37,336 nt of DNA, taken from assembly GCA_964654825.1 (NCBI GenBank), contig CAZZKG010000037.1, positions 1 to 37,336 on the forward strand, in the 5' to 3' direction. This stretch comes from CAZZKG01 sp964654825 (lineage in GTDB: Bacteria > Gemmatimonadota > CAZMKB01). Below the pieces are notes generated by a model that was given only the letters and a program-made list of their open reading frames with translations, was not told the DNA's origin and searched no databases. The translations under genes were made by a program, and so were the position numbers. Positions 1 to 7,996 of the stretch are shown piece after piece. Position 1 is the stretch's first letter, and the number at the start of each line of letters is the position of its first letter.

Positions 1-77
1 GATTTCGCCCCGCCTGAAACCATAAAAAGAAGGATGGTCGCCAGAAGAAGTGTCGGCGCCGCACGTGTTCTTTTCAT
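1..77 (-). CDS. 5' end of an exported protein (partial)
   Basis: The first 25 codons of a gene that runs off the left edge of the window. The peptide begins MKRTRAAPTL and continues into a hydrophobic run (LLLATILLFMV) ending near S-G-G-A, which is a Sec signal peptide shape. The ATG at 77 is preceded by a strong ribosome binding site, AAGGAGGT at 84-91 read on the minus strand, with ordinary spacing, so the start is well supported. The mature part lies outside the window, so the function cannot be judged. Confidence 0.7.
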   Translation of the reverse strand, partial: MKRTRAAPTLLLATILLFMVSGGAK

Positions 78-166
78 AGAACACCTCCTTGGAGAAAAAA
101 TATTGTGAGGGAGCGCAGAGGGAATCAGTGAGGACCTGTTCGTCTTTTTGTGCACCCTTCGATATG

Positions 167-172
167 ATTATA
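167..172 (-). promoter_or_regulatory. possible -10 box for the gene starting at 77
   Basis: On the minus strand there is an exact TATAAT here, about 90 bases before the ATG at 77. The hexamer 16-17 bases further upstream matches TTGACA poorly, so this is only a half-supported promoter. Confidence 0.28.
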
Positions 173-296
173 CGGATACAGTTCCCCGTGTGTTGCACAA
201 TAACATAATATATTGCTAACCTGGCGTCTATGATTATTATGAATCTCCCGGCTACGGGCACGTAAACATGCGGGGCGGCAACGCGAAGCGGCGATG

Positions 297-325
297 TTGA
301 CTTTCAGTGAACCTCCGTTTAACAT
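297..325 (+). promoter_or_regulatory. sigma-70-type promoter for the OPT transporter operon
   Basis: TTGACT at 297-302 and TAACAT at 320-325 with a 17-bp spacer; 5/6 and 4/6 matches to consensus. Transcription would begin near 332, leaving a leader of about 75 bases before the ATG at 408. The rest of 78-407 holds no gene that I can support. Confidence 0.5.
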
Positions 326-407
326 AAAGCGGATAAGGATCACGATTCACATCCTGTGTGGTACGCTGACACCGACACACCTTCCACCATGACCCCCAAG
401 GAACCGA

Positions 408-2102
408 ATGAAAAACAGCACCTACAGGGAAATCACGATCCCGGCCGTGGTACTTGGCCTCTTCCTCGGCCTCATCATGAACGCGAGTTTCACCTACTCG
501 GGGCTCATTATCGGATTTGGTGTCCCCGGATCCACGATAGCCGCTATCGCAGGATGGGGTATCCTCAGAGGTGTGCTCAGGAGAGGTACCTTCCTCGAAA
601 TCAATATCAACCAGACTATAGCGTCGGGCCTCACGATCACAAGCGCCGGAATGATATTCACGGTCCCGGTTCTGTACCTCATGGATATCGAGCACAGTAC
701 CTTCCAGATTGTGATGGCTGGAGTGGCAGGGGTATTTCTCGGAGTGGTCATTATCGTTCCATTCAGGACACAGATGATAGACATCGACAGATTACAGTTT
801 CCTTCGGGAACCGCGGTCGCAGCGATCATCAAATCCCCGGCATCAGGGCTTTCGAGGTCCCTCTATCTCCTGTCCGGGTTTATATTCGGTGCGGCAATCT
901 CCCTTCTCACACAACTCGAGAGTGTCGGGTATGAAAACCTCCTCCCCACTCAGATAGATCCCGGGGAGATGCTGGGGCTTCCTCCATATATTGCCACTGC
1001 CGTGACGATTTCGATGTTCAGTCTCGGAGCGGGATACCTTACCGGGAAAAACGGTCTCGTCGTTCTCTCGGGCGGTTTGCTGGCTTACTGGATCCTGCCT
1101 CCCATCCTTCTTCTGGCGGGGTGGATACCGGTTTCTCTGAAGGGAGCTATGATACCCGCTTTCCTCAGGCGGGAACTTAACTTTCACACGGGGATTGGAA
1201 TGCTCACGGGCGGAGCAATTATGGGGGCGATCCTCGCAATCCCCTCTCTGGGGATAGCATTTTCGAGGATATTTAAAAATCGTATGGGGAGATCCTCGGA
1301 CGAGGTATCTGTGAGGTTCCTTATCTATGCGTTCGTGTTCGCGTTTACCCTGCTTTTCGCGACTACCGTGGCAACCGGGGAACTCTCCTGGATAAATTCT
1401 TTCTTCATCACCCTCGTCGGTCTGATCTGGATCATCGTATCCGGTCTGATTATATCAGAGTCGACAGGCCTGACGAATTTCTCCCCTATAAGCGGAATGG
1501 CACTCGTCTGTGTGACCATCATCCTCCTTCTCTCGAGAGGATCGGTCCTGGTTGCGATAACTATCGGCACGGCGGCATGCGTCGCAACCGCCCAGTGCGT
1601 GGACATCATGCACGATCTCAAGACCGGTCACCTCGTCGGTAGTAGACCGAGAGCCCAGATACTCTCTCAACTCATGTTTTCATGGATAGGCCCGTTGATC
1701 TCCATCCTGGTGATCATCCTGCTGTGGAAAGCTTACGGGTTCGGTGAGGGTTCTCACCTGACTGCTCCACAAGCCCAGGCCATGAAGGGAGCTATTGAAA
1801 GCATCCTCGGAGGAGATGTACCATACGTCCGGTACATCGCAGGCATTACCCTCGGCGCGATTCTCTCCCTCACCGGTATGAAGAGCCTGGGAGTTCTCAC
1901 CGGGCTCGGTATGATCCTTCCTTTCGATTACATTATCCCGTACGGGATCGGATGTGTGCTGAACATCATCTCTCGAAGAGCGCTTGGAGAGACATGGGTC
2001 GAAGAGAAGGGTATCCCACTGGCTGCCGGAATACTGCTCGGTGATGCCGTGGTAGCACTCGTTATCTCACTGATAATGGTAATCGCGATTGGTTCAGGAT
2101 GA
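408..2102 (+). CDS. OPT-family oligopeptide/metal-chelate transporter
   Basis: A 564-residue, almost wholly hydrophobic protein with about 14-16 predicted membrane segments. The opening (REITIPAVVLGLFLGLIMNA), the loop FLEININQTIASG near residue 65, the FPSGTAVA segment near 130 and the late segment with TGMKSLGVLTGLGM are in the style of bacterial oligopeptide transporter (OPT/YSL) family members, which are secondary transporters moving peptides or metal chelates into the cytoplasm, usually proton-coupled. The length is on the short side of the bacterial family but complete. The ATG follows AAGGAA at a usual distance. The stop is 7 bases before the GTG of the next gene, so the two are probably co-transcribed and translationally coupled. 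The substrate cannot be told from sequence. Confidence 0.88.
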   Translation: MKNSTYREITIPAVVLGLFLGLIMNASFTYSGLIIGFGVPGSTIAAIAGWGILRGVLRRGTFLEININQTIASGLTITSAGMIFTVPVLYLMDIEHSTFQIVMAGVAGVFLGVVIIVPFRTQMIDIDRLQFPSGTAVAAIIKSPASGLSRSLYLLSGFIFGAAISLLTQLESVGYENLLPTQIDPGEMLGLPPYIATAVTISMFSLGAGYLTGKNGLVVLSGGLLAYWILPPILLLAGWIPVSLKGAMIPAFLRRELNFHTGIGMLTGGAIMGAILAIPSLGIAFSRIFKNRMGRSSDEVSVRFLIYAFVFAFTLLFATTVATGELSWINSFFITLVGLIWIIVSGLIISESTGLTNFSPISGMALVCVTIILLLSRGSVLVAITIGTAACVATAQCVDIMHDLKTGHLVGSRPRAQILSQLMFSWIGPLISILVIILLWKAYGFGEGSHLTAPQAQAMKGAIESILGGDVPYVRYIAGITLGAILSLTGMKSLGVLTGLGMILPFDYIIPYGIGCVLNIISRRALGETWVEEKGIPLAAGILLGDAVVALVISLIMVIAIGSG

Positions 2103-2109
2103 GGACGAG

Positions 2110-2670
2110 GTGAAAACATTTTTTCTGCGAAATCTGATCTGTACGGTTCTCATCGCCGGAGGCACAGTCGGTGGTGTCACGGCAGCCTCGCGTGAACCCA
2201 TCCACACATCACTGTTTATAATCTCTGTCGCTCTCATGATCCTGGGTATCCTTGTGAAGAAGTTCTGGAGAATTGACACGAAGGATGCTGCTGCAGGGGA
2301 CGGGTTTCACTCCGACGGGGCGGTTCCCTCCTACACACAAATCAAATCTGATCTGCACGCCCTCAGCGAAGAACTCGACGGGGAGGAACCTCCACAACAG
2401 GACACCCTCAGATTACTTGTTTCTTCACTCGCTCAAAATGTGTCCGATCTCCACGCGTCAGTCGACGGGCTCCGCGGAGCTCTCGGCGCCGGGCATGTTG
2501 CTCAGATCACCTCTCTTATTTCAGAAGCAGAGAGATATATCAACAGGTCATGGTCTGCGATATGCGACGGTCACGAGGAGGAAGCACTACGATCTCTTGA
2601 AACTGCAGATGAACGATTCGACGATGCGTTCTTGATGATCTCAGAGAGAACAGGTGACAGGGGGGATTAG
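2110..2670 (+). CDS. small membrane protein with helical tail, partner of OPT transporter
   Basis: A 186-residue protein of unknown family. I place the start at the GTG at 2110, just after an AGGATGAGGACGAGG stretch that is partly the end of the OPT gene; a TTG 21 bases earlier would add seven polar residues. Residues 1-55 contain two hydrophobic helices (NLICTVLIAGGTVGGVTAA and SLFIISVALMILGILV), a small loop between them, and then a basic KKFW stop-transfer. The remaining ~130 residues are acidic, soluble and mostly helical, with a stretch rich in heptad-like leucines that could form a coiled coil. Tight coupling to the OPT gene suggests an accessory or regulatory subunit; that is inference only. 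Confidence 0.72.
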   Translation: MKTFFLRNLICTVLIAGGTVGGVTAASREPIHTSLFIISVALMILGILVKKFWRIDTKDAAAGDGFHSDGAVPSYTQIKSDLHALSEELDGEEPPQQDTLRLLVSSLAQNVSDLHASVDGLRGALGAGHVAQITSLISEAERYINRSWSAICDGHEEEALRSLETADERFDDAFLMISERTGDRGD

Positions 2671-2691
2671 TCTCCGTCGCGGAGGGAATCG

Positions 2692-2709
2692 CATTCTCCT
2701 CAGAGAATG
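2692..2709. terminator. hairpin between convergent genes
   Basis: CATTCTC (2692-2698), a four-base CTCA loop, then GAGAATG (2703-2709): a perfect 7-bp stem. It sits between the end of the OPT operon (+) and the end of the 60-residue gene (-). Neither side has a long T tract, so a terminator role is only probable from position. Confidence 0.35.
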
Positions 2710-2749
2710 ACAATCTTGCGGGAACAACGCTTCTTACTCATCCTTTATT

Positions 2750-2932
2750 TCAGGCGATCTCCTCATCTTCAGGGATGTAAGGTATGAAGAACTGCTTTCG
2801 TTCTTCCTCCTTTTCGACCTCAGAGTTCCTGCTTTCCCTCACCTTGAAAGCGAGATACGATCCGACAACAATGATGATGGTCACGATTGTGGCTATCAGG
2901 ATGACAGTGGAAAGAACAGGAACCAGGTTCAT
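2750..2932 (-). CDS. 60-residue single-pass membrane peptide
   Basis: A small protein: a long N-terminal hydrophobic helix (VPVLSTVILIATIVTIIIVV, about residues 4-30) followed by a highly charged cytoplasmic-type tail with KVRESRNSEVEKEEERK and an acidic end. The ATG at 2932 is preceded by GAGAGGTGATCG, a good ribosome binding site, and the frame has a clean stop, which favours a real gene despite the size. It lies 91 bases downstream of the KaiC-like/GGDEF-like gene in the same direction and may be its operon partner. No family is recognised; a small membrane anchor or adaptor would fit but is inference. Confidence 0.62.
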   Translation of the reverse strand: MNLVPVLSTVILIATIVTIIIVVGSYLAFKVRESRNSEVEKEEERKQFFIPYIPEDEEIA

Positions 2933-3023
2933 CGATCACCTCTCCGTAAGGTTTCTCCGGTTAGACCCTCGCGAGCCGTGCAGGTGGAAGAATGGCACAC
3001 GGCTTCTTCATCATTTCCCCTTA

Positions 3024-4262
3024 TCAGTCCATTTTGAGCGAAACGGCATGGTTCATCGATTTCAGAGCCTGGTCGATGACTTCGTGGAACTGCGCTGAAT
3101 CCTTTGGACAACTTGCGTAACCATAGTTGTAATTCAAAGTGATTCCGACTTTCTCGCTCCTGATATCACGCATCCTGCTCTCGATCCCGGTCATGAATTT
3201 CTTCACACCTCCGGGATCTGCCCCGACGAGAACGAGTATCAGCTCACCGTTCCTGGCTCTCACGAGGATGTCTTCATCCCTGCACTGCGATATGATGAAT
3301 TCCCGAGCGCGTTCCATCATTTCCTCAACCGCAGTCGGATCATACACTTTGATTCCGTTCCCCTGTTGTATCTTGATGATAACCAGTGAAAAATGAACAC
3401 CGAGTTCTTCCACCATGTTCATGGTGTCGATTATTCTTCTCTCCTGATCGAGCGTTAGTGAGAAGATTCCGCTTTGAATATCGAAGGATATTGCCGGGAG
3501 ATCCTGTATCCCGTGCGGGCCGGCAAGCCCCTTATCCTCTTCCTCCGATCCTGACGCCTGAGCTGAATTACCATGAAAAAATCTCCGTGATCCCCCCCTC
3601 CGGGTGATACCCGCACCGTCATCGATTACATACGACTGGGGTATGGGATCGAATTGTGTTCCACGCATCTTTTTCACCGTGAGACTCCGCAGCGACCGGT
3701 TTTCGTTCCATCCCAGGTGAAAGATGCCAAATGCAACTCTTTCGAGCAGTTTCCGCTGCCAATCTCCGTTCTCTCCAGGATCAGCAGACTCGATGAGCAT
3801 ACAGGTACTGGGGAGATCACAGATGAAATTGAGTAGTGAACCGGCAAATCCCTGGAGAAATTGCTGACTCTGATTGAGATTAAAAAGAGTTCCTGCTTGA
3901 TCTATCACGAGGCGTTTCACGTCCAGCCGATCGATATGAGTCTTGAGATCATCCATGAGTGCAAGAATGTCGGTGTGCCTGTCGACGAGGTTTACATAAC
4001 ATTCCGCGAGCTCGAGGATACACAGTTTACCACTGCCGAGTGGTGACCGAAGGTCCATACCGAGAGAATCCGCCTTGCAAAGAAGATCTTTCGGTTTTTC
4101 ATCGGTTATGTAAAGACCAACTTCCCCCCGCTTGATACCGTCGTACAGGAACTGCAGAGCCATGACCGTCTTGCCAGTCCCCGTCTCACCGCGCAAAAGA
4201 TAACATTCACCGTCCCTGAGATATCCAATCGTTGCATCGATGACATCTATCCCACTTTTCAC
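3024..4262 (-). CDS. KaiC/RecA-like ATPase fused to a degenerate GGDEF domain
   Basis: A 412-residue, two-domain protein. Residues 1 to about 225 are a RecA-superfamily domain of the KaiC/RAD55 type: opening KSGIDVIDATIGYL, Walker A GETGTGKT at 25-32, Walker B RLVID at about 117-121, and the KaiC-like strand KMRGTQFDP near 198-206. After a ~50-residue polar linker, residues ~260-410 have the layout of a diguanylate cyclase: DIQSGIFSL where DPLTGLYNR is usual, HFSLVIIKI for the first strand, RARNGELILVL where the R-x-GGDEF-x-x-x-L signature is expected, and a late YNYGYASCP strand. RNGEL in place of GGDEF, and loss of the usual metal-binding aspartates, predict no cyclase activity. I prefer the GTG start at 4262 because TGGAGG lies 6 bases upstream; an ATG at 4322 would add 20 basic residues without a good ribosome binding site. 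Confidence 0.82.
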   Translation of the reverse strand: MKSGIDVIDATIGYLRDGECYLLRGETGTGKTVMALQFLYDGIKRGEVGLYITDEKPKDLLCKADSLGMDLRSPLGSGKLCILELAECYVNLVDRHTDILALMDDLKTHIDRLDVKRLVIDQAGTLFNLNQSQQFLQGFAGSLLNFICDLPSTCMLIESADPGENGDWQRKLLERVAFGIFHLGWNENRSLRSLTVKKMRGTQFDPIPQSYVIDDGAGITRRGGSRRFFHGNSAQASGSEEEDKGLAGPHGIQDLPAISFDIQSGIFSLTLDQERRIIDTMNMVEELGVHFSLVIIKIQQGNGIKVYDPTAVEEMMERAREFIISQCRDEDILVRARNGELILVLVGADPGGVKKFMTGIESRMRDIRSEKVGITLNYNYGYASCPKDSAQFHEVIDQALKSMNHAVSLKMD

Positions 4263-4370
4263 CTTTTTCCTCCAGTTTATCCGCTTCCGAAGACCTGCCG
4301 GGAGAAGAAACAATCCCACCATATCATATCATGTTAGAGAGAAAATGAACACATCGTTCCCCTTGAATGG

Positions 4371-4385
4371 GCAAATAGTATGCCA
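4371..4385 (-). promoter_or_regulatory. sigma-54-like promoter upstream of the KaiC/GGDEF gene
   Basis: On the minus strand the sequence is TGGCATACTATTTGC, matching TGGCACG-N4-TTGC in the -24 TGGCA and the -12 TTGC, with the required GG-N10-GC spacing. Transcription would start near 4359. It lies inside an imperfect inverted repeat (arms CCTTGAATGGGC at 4361-4372 and GCCATTCCAAGG at 4382-4393, offset by one base), so an operator is an alternative reading. Confidence 0.45.
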
Positions 4386-4473
4386 TTCCAAGGATGAATT
4401 TGTATCTTCTCTGGGAAAACCAGGGCTCTAAGATTGGAGTGAGGATCCCCGACGGCGATCAGATGACGGGACA

Positions 4474-5490
4474 CTAGTCTCTCAACAGGACATCGCAGAA
4501 GAGTTTCATCTTGCCCAGCAATCCCCTGAGGAAGTTGCTCTTCTTCACTGTCCCTCTCAGCTTCATGATGGTTTTTCTCTGAAGTCTGTACATGTTGAGC
4601 TTGGGTTTTTTCGGCGGAGTCACCTCATCCCCGAGATCTTCCAGCGGCTTCCACAGGGTCTCGATCGGATACCCCCACGTCTCGAGATCGGCGGTATCGA
4701 TTTTCTCGATCATGTCCCTCACGATCGCAAGTTTAGCCGGGTCGGTGGCGACCTCACGAGCCCACTTCGAGATGGATTTCGTCATGGGCCTCGTGTGTTT
4801 CGCGACGGAGATGGGATCGCCAAGACCACCTGAGGTGTGTTCATGCTTGCCATAGTCCACCGCTTCCTCTTCCATCGGCAGACCGAGAAATGTGAACATC
4901 TTCTCAAGTTCCTGCTCGGGATTTTGAACGATCTCCTCGTAGCTCACGTGTATCATGGGAGACGACTTCTCGCGGAGGAATTTCGCCATGACGGGGACGT
5001 AGCGGTTGGGAATGGGATTGTACTGATAGGCCTCAGCATAATTTCCATCGAAAAAGGAATTGGCGAAGGAACTGAAAATCGCGACCGGATGTCTCGTCAG
5101 CACGATGTAGTGGGTTTCAGGATAAACTTTTGAGAGGAAGTCGACGACAAGTCCGTATCCGGGGGTTTTGTCGAGGAAGTACTTCATGCCACCGGAGATC
5201 TCGAGCATCCTGCCGTAGAGAACATCAAGGTATGCACGGCATGCCGCATAGTAGTCCTTCTCCTTGCCCGGGAGATCATTTACAAACTCCTTCTGGGCCT
5301 GCGCCGCAAGAATGTGATCATAATCTGCCTTCTCGACCTTGTCCCAGTAACCCAGATACGCAAGCGGTGTCACGATGTGGGGTTCGGGCCGGCCGAATAT
5401 CTGTGAATGCGAGGCCAGCATTCTTTCGAGCATCGTCGAACCCGATCGGGGTGTGCCGATCACGAATACGAGTTTATCCATCATTTCCAT
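4474..5490 (-). CDS. PAPS-dependent sulfotransferase family protein
   Basis: A 338-residue enzyme of the Sulfotransfer_1/3 type that would move a sulfuryl group from PAPS to a hydroxyl or amine of an unknown acceptor. The 5'-phosphosulfate loop is GTPRSGSTML at 12-21, followed by the usual acidic/aromatic stretch GRPEPH; FLDKTP at 105-110 and the 3'-phosphate site LTRHPVAIFSSF at 131-142 (Arg133, Ser140) are present. I place the start at 5490 because GTGGAG precedes it at good distance; an upstream ATG at 5568 would add 26 unrelated residues. No signal peptide, so cytoplasmic. It follows the LolA-like lipoprotein gene by 214 bases and may be a separate unit. The basic C-terminal ~40 residues are not part of the core fold. 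Confidence 0.83.
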   Translation of the reverse strand: MEMMDKLVFVIGTPRSGSTMLERMLASHSQIFGRPEPHIVTPLAYLGYWDKVEKADYDHILAAQAQKEFVNDLPGKEKDYYAACRAYLDVLYGRMLEISGGMKYFLDKTPGYGLVVDFLSKVYPETHYIVLTRHPVAIFSSFANSFFDGNYAEAYQYNPIPNRYVPVMAKFLREKSSPMIHVSYEEIVQNPEQELEKMFTFLGLPMEEEAVDYGKHEHTSGGLGDPISVAKHTRPMTKSISKWAREVATDPAKLAIVRDMIEKIDTADLETWGYPIETLWKPLEDLGDEVTPPKKPKLNMYRLQRKTIMKLRGTVKKSNFLRGLLGKMKLFCDVLLRD

Positions 5491-5522
5491 GCTATCATCT
5501 CCACTCGTTAGGGTTACTGCTC

Positions 5523-5553
5523 CAGGGAACGAGTTTTGCCAACTCGTACCCTG
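5523..5553. promoter_or_regulatory. strong inverted repeat in the sulfotransferase leader
   Basis: Arms ACGAGTT (5529-5535) and AACTCGT (5541-5547) around a 5-base centre, extended after one A-A mismatch by CAGGG (5523-5527) and CCCTG (5549-5553). This 31-bp dyad lies 33 bases before the sulfotransferase ATG. No T tract follows on the minus strand, so an operator or mRNA hairpin fits better than a terminator. Confidence 0.5.
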
Positions 5554-5704
5554 AATTAGACAAATCAAACACCGGTATCAAAACAATACAGCATTTCCGA
5601 TCTAATTTAACGCAAAGATCATACCCATCGGGAAGGAATTTCTGCGAGACCATAATTTAACGAAATCTGTGATAAAATCAACCGTAACGAGCCCGTCCGG
5701 TTGA

Positions 5705-6472
5705 TCAGGGTGTCGAAGCGGGCATGTCTTCTTCAAAAATTGTCTGATCTATTTTCCGGTTGAAGGTGATTCTTTCCCAGAGAAACTCTTCGGCTTTTTC
5801 GCCGTTTCGATATACCGTCACGTGATAGGGGACCATCAGTCCCTGTGTTTCGCGATAGTCGTCAAAAACCGTTTGCCTGTCTTCAGCGATCTCTATCTGC
5901 CTGAGGAGAAGGTGCGTGGTTCTATCGAGATCGAAGAAAGTGGTATCTTCGCCTGACACACAGCCGACACGCTTCAGTGAACCGGCGGCAAGCAGCGAAT
6001 CTTCGGGGATTTCCGAAACCAGGAACAGGGAATCACAGGCAGTGAGGAAGTACGAAAGCCCGTCTGCTTTTTTCACGTAATCCTTCATTCTGTCGGTAAG
6101 TTGTTGACTCTGCCTTACTCCGAGGTTGACAACCTGCCATGCGTCATCTCCATTGAGATAATAGGTGAAGTAGAATGGATGGTCATACGCGCTGAAATCG
6201 TTGTCGATTTTCACTTTGTCCGGTTTGAGGAGAAAACGGGCAGTCCTGGCTTTCAGGTTTCCCCAACCCTCCCGGGTCGTCTTGTATGTTCCTTCCTGCA
6301 TCCTCGTCGTCCAGCCGGTTGCTCTTTCCACACCTCCGATCGCCTCGATAGACTGGTAAACAAGCTGTTTCGCGGGATCCGATCCCCACTGCTTCTCCCT
6401 GCAACCGTTACTGAGCGAGAAGGAGAGCAGGATGAGGGACATGCTGATTTTGAGCGCTCTATAATCTCTCAC
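5705..6472 (-). CDS. LolA/outer-membrane-lipoprotein-sorting-like lipoprotein
   Basis: A 255-residue exported protein. The first ~24 residues form a signal peptide (SMSLILLSFSLSNGC) whose Cys24 sits in a loosely lipobox-like site, so a lipoprotein is likely. The body (for example RTARFLLKPDKVKIDNDF, then HLLLRQIEIAEDRQTVFDDYR and a closing FEEDMP) resembles the LolA/LolB-like half-barrel proteins seen as 'outer membrane lipoprotein-sorting protein' relatives, where a series of beta strands binds a lipid tail. The GTG start at 6472 is preceded by GGGAGG at 6 bases. The gene begins 16 bases after the aldo/keto reductase stop, so both are read from the promoter at 7843-7871. Homology call is from strand pattern only. 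Confidence 0.6.
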   Translation of the reverse strand: MRDYRALKISMSLILLSFSLSNGCREKQWGSDPAKQLVYQSIEAIGGVERATGWTTRMQEGTYKTTREGWGNLKARTARFLLKPDKVKIDNDFSAYDHPFYFTYYLNGDDAWQVVNLGVRQSQQLTDRMKDYVKKADGLSYFLTACDSLFLVSEIPEDSLLAAGSLKRVGCVSGEDTTFFDLDRTTHLLLRQIEIAEDRQTVFDDYRETQGLMVPYHVTVYRNGEKAEEFLWERITFNRKIDQTIFEEDMPASTP

Positions 6473-6488
6473 GATATACCTCCCATCT

Positions 6489-7733
6489 CTACGAAATGGT
6501 GAGCTCGGAATGGGTTTGTATCAGTTTTTTCCGGATGGGAATTCCATGCGGACACGTGACTTCACAGGAAGCCCGGCACGGGACACACTGCAGAACATTC
6601 CGTGTATGCGGGATATCCGCATACATCCTCATGGCATATTTCTCCCGGCCGTAACTGTTGAAATAGAGCCCGTATCTGAGGATATCACTGATGGGCACAC
6701 GCTGCGGGCAGGCGGCCATACATCCGCCGCAGCCGGGCCGGCAGTATTCCCGGTCGAAGACCCGCGTGTATTCTTCCAGTATCTCTTTCTCACCTGTGGA
6801 GAATTCGGGCTTCCCCGATGCCTCGACGAATTCATCCACCTCTTCGAATGTCCTCATGGTGATCACAATGGTGTCGATGTTTTTCTGCGAGAGCATCCAC
6901 TTGATGAGAGCCTGACGGGTCGTTCTGCCCTCCCTCTTGAACATGGAAAAATCTATTTTTCTGGCTGCGGACAGGGATTTCATGGCGACAACGGCGATAT
7001 CCCTCTCTTTCGCTTTTGAGAGGACCGGCTCGAGGCCCCGTGTCATGAGGTTCATCCCCGCCATGATCATGTCGATGTCGGTGTTCTCCATGAGCCAGGT
7101 AAATTCCTCGATCATTTTCGGTCCGTGCGAGCTGGCACCCCAGAACCTGATCTTCCCGGCTTTTCGGGCATCTGTGAATGCCTTATAAATACCCGGGTTT
7201 TTTATCACCGTGCGATCGGACTTTTGTGGGTCCTCGCCGATCGAGTGGATCAAACAGCAGTCGATGTGATCGGTGCTCAGGCGTTCGAGACTCTCATCGA
7301 TCGCGGTGGTCACCTGCTGTGCGGTAACGTCGTCTGTGAACAGTGTGGGCTCCAGTTTGGTGGTGACGAACAGTTTGTCGCGCTTACCGGGGAAGATTCG
7401 CCCGATCACCTTTTCCATGTCGTAGTACTGTCGGGCCGTATCGACGTAGTTGACACCGCGATCGATCGCATATTCGAGCAGTGAGGGATCCTGAATCGCG
7501 GCATTTCCGAATGCTATGTCGGAGACCATGTAACCGGTCCTCCCGAGCTTCCTGTACTCTTTGATGCGCGGTTTACCGCCTGACTCCGGGGAGGCTTCCC
7601 CTTCACCGGTTGTTTGAGCGACGGCTCGAGCCGGGTGAACGGCACCGCCGATACCGATCCCGGTACCGATGAGTGAAGAAATACTCCTGCCAAGGAACGT
7701 CCTTCTCGAAATTTTATCCCCCGGATTCTTCAC
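6489..7733 (-). CDS. Tat-exported aldo/keto reductase with two C-terminal 4Fe-4S motifs
   Basis: A 414-residue protein. Residues 9-15 read SRRTFLG, a twin-arginine export signal, followed by a glycine-rich hydrophobic stretch to about residue 37. Residues 55-330 are an aldo/keto reductase barrel: KLGRTGYMVSDIAFG start, the tetrad Asp98, Tyr103 or Tyr104, Lys126 and His163. The C-terminus carries eight cysteines in two groups, C331/C335/C338/C342 (CxxxCxxCxxxCP) and C383/C386/C390/C394 (CxxCxxxCxxxCP), each fit for one 4Fe-4S cluster. Such AKR-ferredoxin fusions are a known subfamily; an exported form implies folding with NAD(P)H and clusters before Tat transport. GTG start at 7733 has AAGGAGG 7 bases upstream. 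Substrate unknown. Confidence 0.87.
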   Translation of the reverse strand: MKNPGDKISRRTFLGRSISSLIGTGIGIGGAVHPARAVAQTTGEGEASPESGGKPRIKEYRKLGRTGYMVSDIAFGNAAIQDPSLLEYAIDRGVNYVDTARQYYDMEKVIGRIFPGKRDKLFVTTKLEPTLFTDDVTAQQVTTAIDESLERLSTDHIDCCLIHSIGEDPQKSDRTVIKNPGIYKAFTDARKAGKIRFWGASSHGPKMIEEFTWLMENTDIDMIMAGMNLMTRGLEPVLSKAKERDIAVVAMKSLSAARKIDFSMFKREGRTTRQALIKWMLSQKNIDTIVITMRTFEEVDEFVEASGKPEFSTGEKEILEEYTRVFDREYCRPGCGGCMAACPQRVPISDILRYGLYFNSYGREKYAMRMYADIPHTRNVLQCVPCRASCEVTCPHGIPIRKKLIQTHSELTIS

Positions 7734-7842
7734 CGCAGACCTCCTTTTCAGACTACCGGATCATCGACTGCCATCCAATCATACCCTCTGTAATCCATGT
7801 ATCCAACAGCTGACCGTAACAGTCAGAGTTCTTCATCATTTG

Positions 7843-7871
7843 ATTATACCCGGGCCGGTAAATCCTGTCAA
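7843..7871 (-). promoter_or_regulatory. perfect consensus promoter for the aldo/keto reductase operon
   Basis: On the minus strand: TTGACA (7866-7871), 17-bp spacer, TATAAT (7843-7848). All twelve positions match the sigma-70 consensus. Transcription would start near 7836, about 100 bases before the GTG at 7733. Confidence 0.8.
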
Positions 7872-7904
7872 CATTGATCCGTAGAATCCCGAGGAAATTC
7901 CTTC

Positions 7905-7933
7905 TTGATAATCCACCGGGGAGTGATAATAAT
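7905..7933 (+). promoter_or_regulatory. probable promoter for tryptophanase
   Basis: TTGATA (7905-7910), 17-bp spacer, AATAAT (7928-7933); each box is one base from consensus. The start would be near 7940, a leader of about 57 bases. The leader is too short to code a TnaC-like peptide with the arrangement known from Escherichia coli. Confidence 0.5.
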
Positions 7934-7996
7934 ACGGAAGCAGCGAATCGAGATTACTTCGGCCGGATCGAAGGACCTTCTTTTAGGAGAAAGCCC

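Noticed and set aside
125..343. 72-codon minus-strand frame before the OPT gene
   Set aside because: Cys/Arg-rich with no family look, spans the OPT promoter and has no ribosome binding site.
5603..5662. TAATTTAACG found twice, 50 bases apart (5603-5612 and 5653-5662), upstream of the sulfotransferase
   Set aside because: Only two short AT-rich copies; could be chance, no further copies seen nearby.
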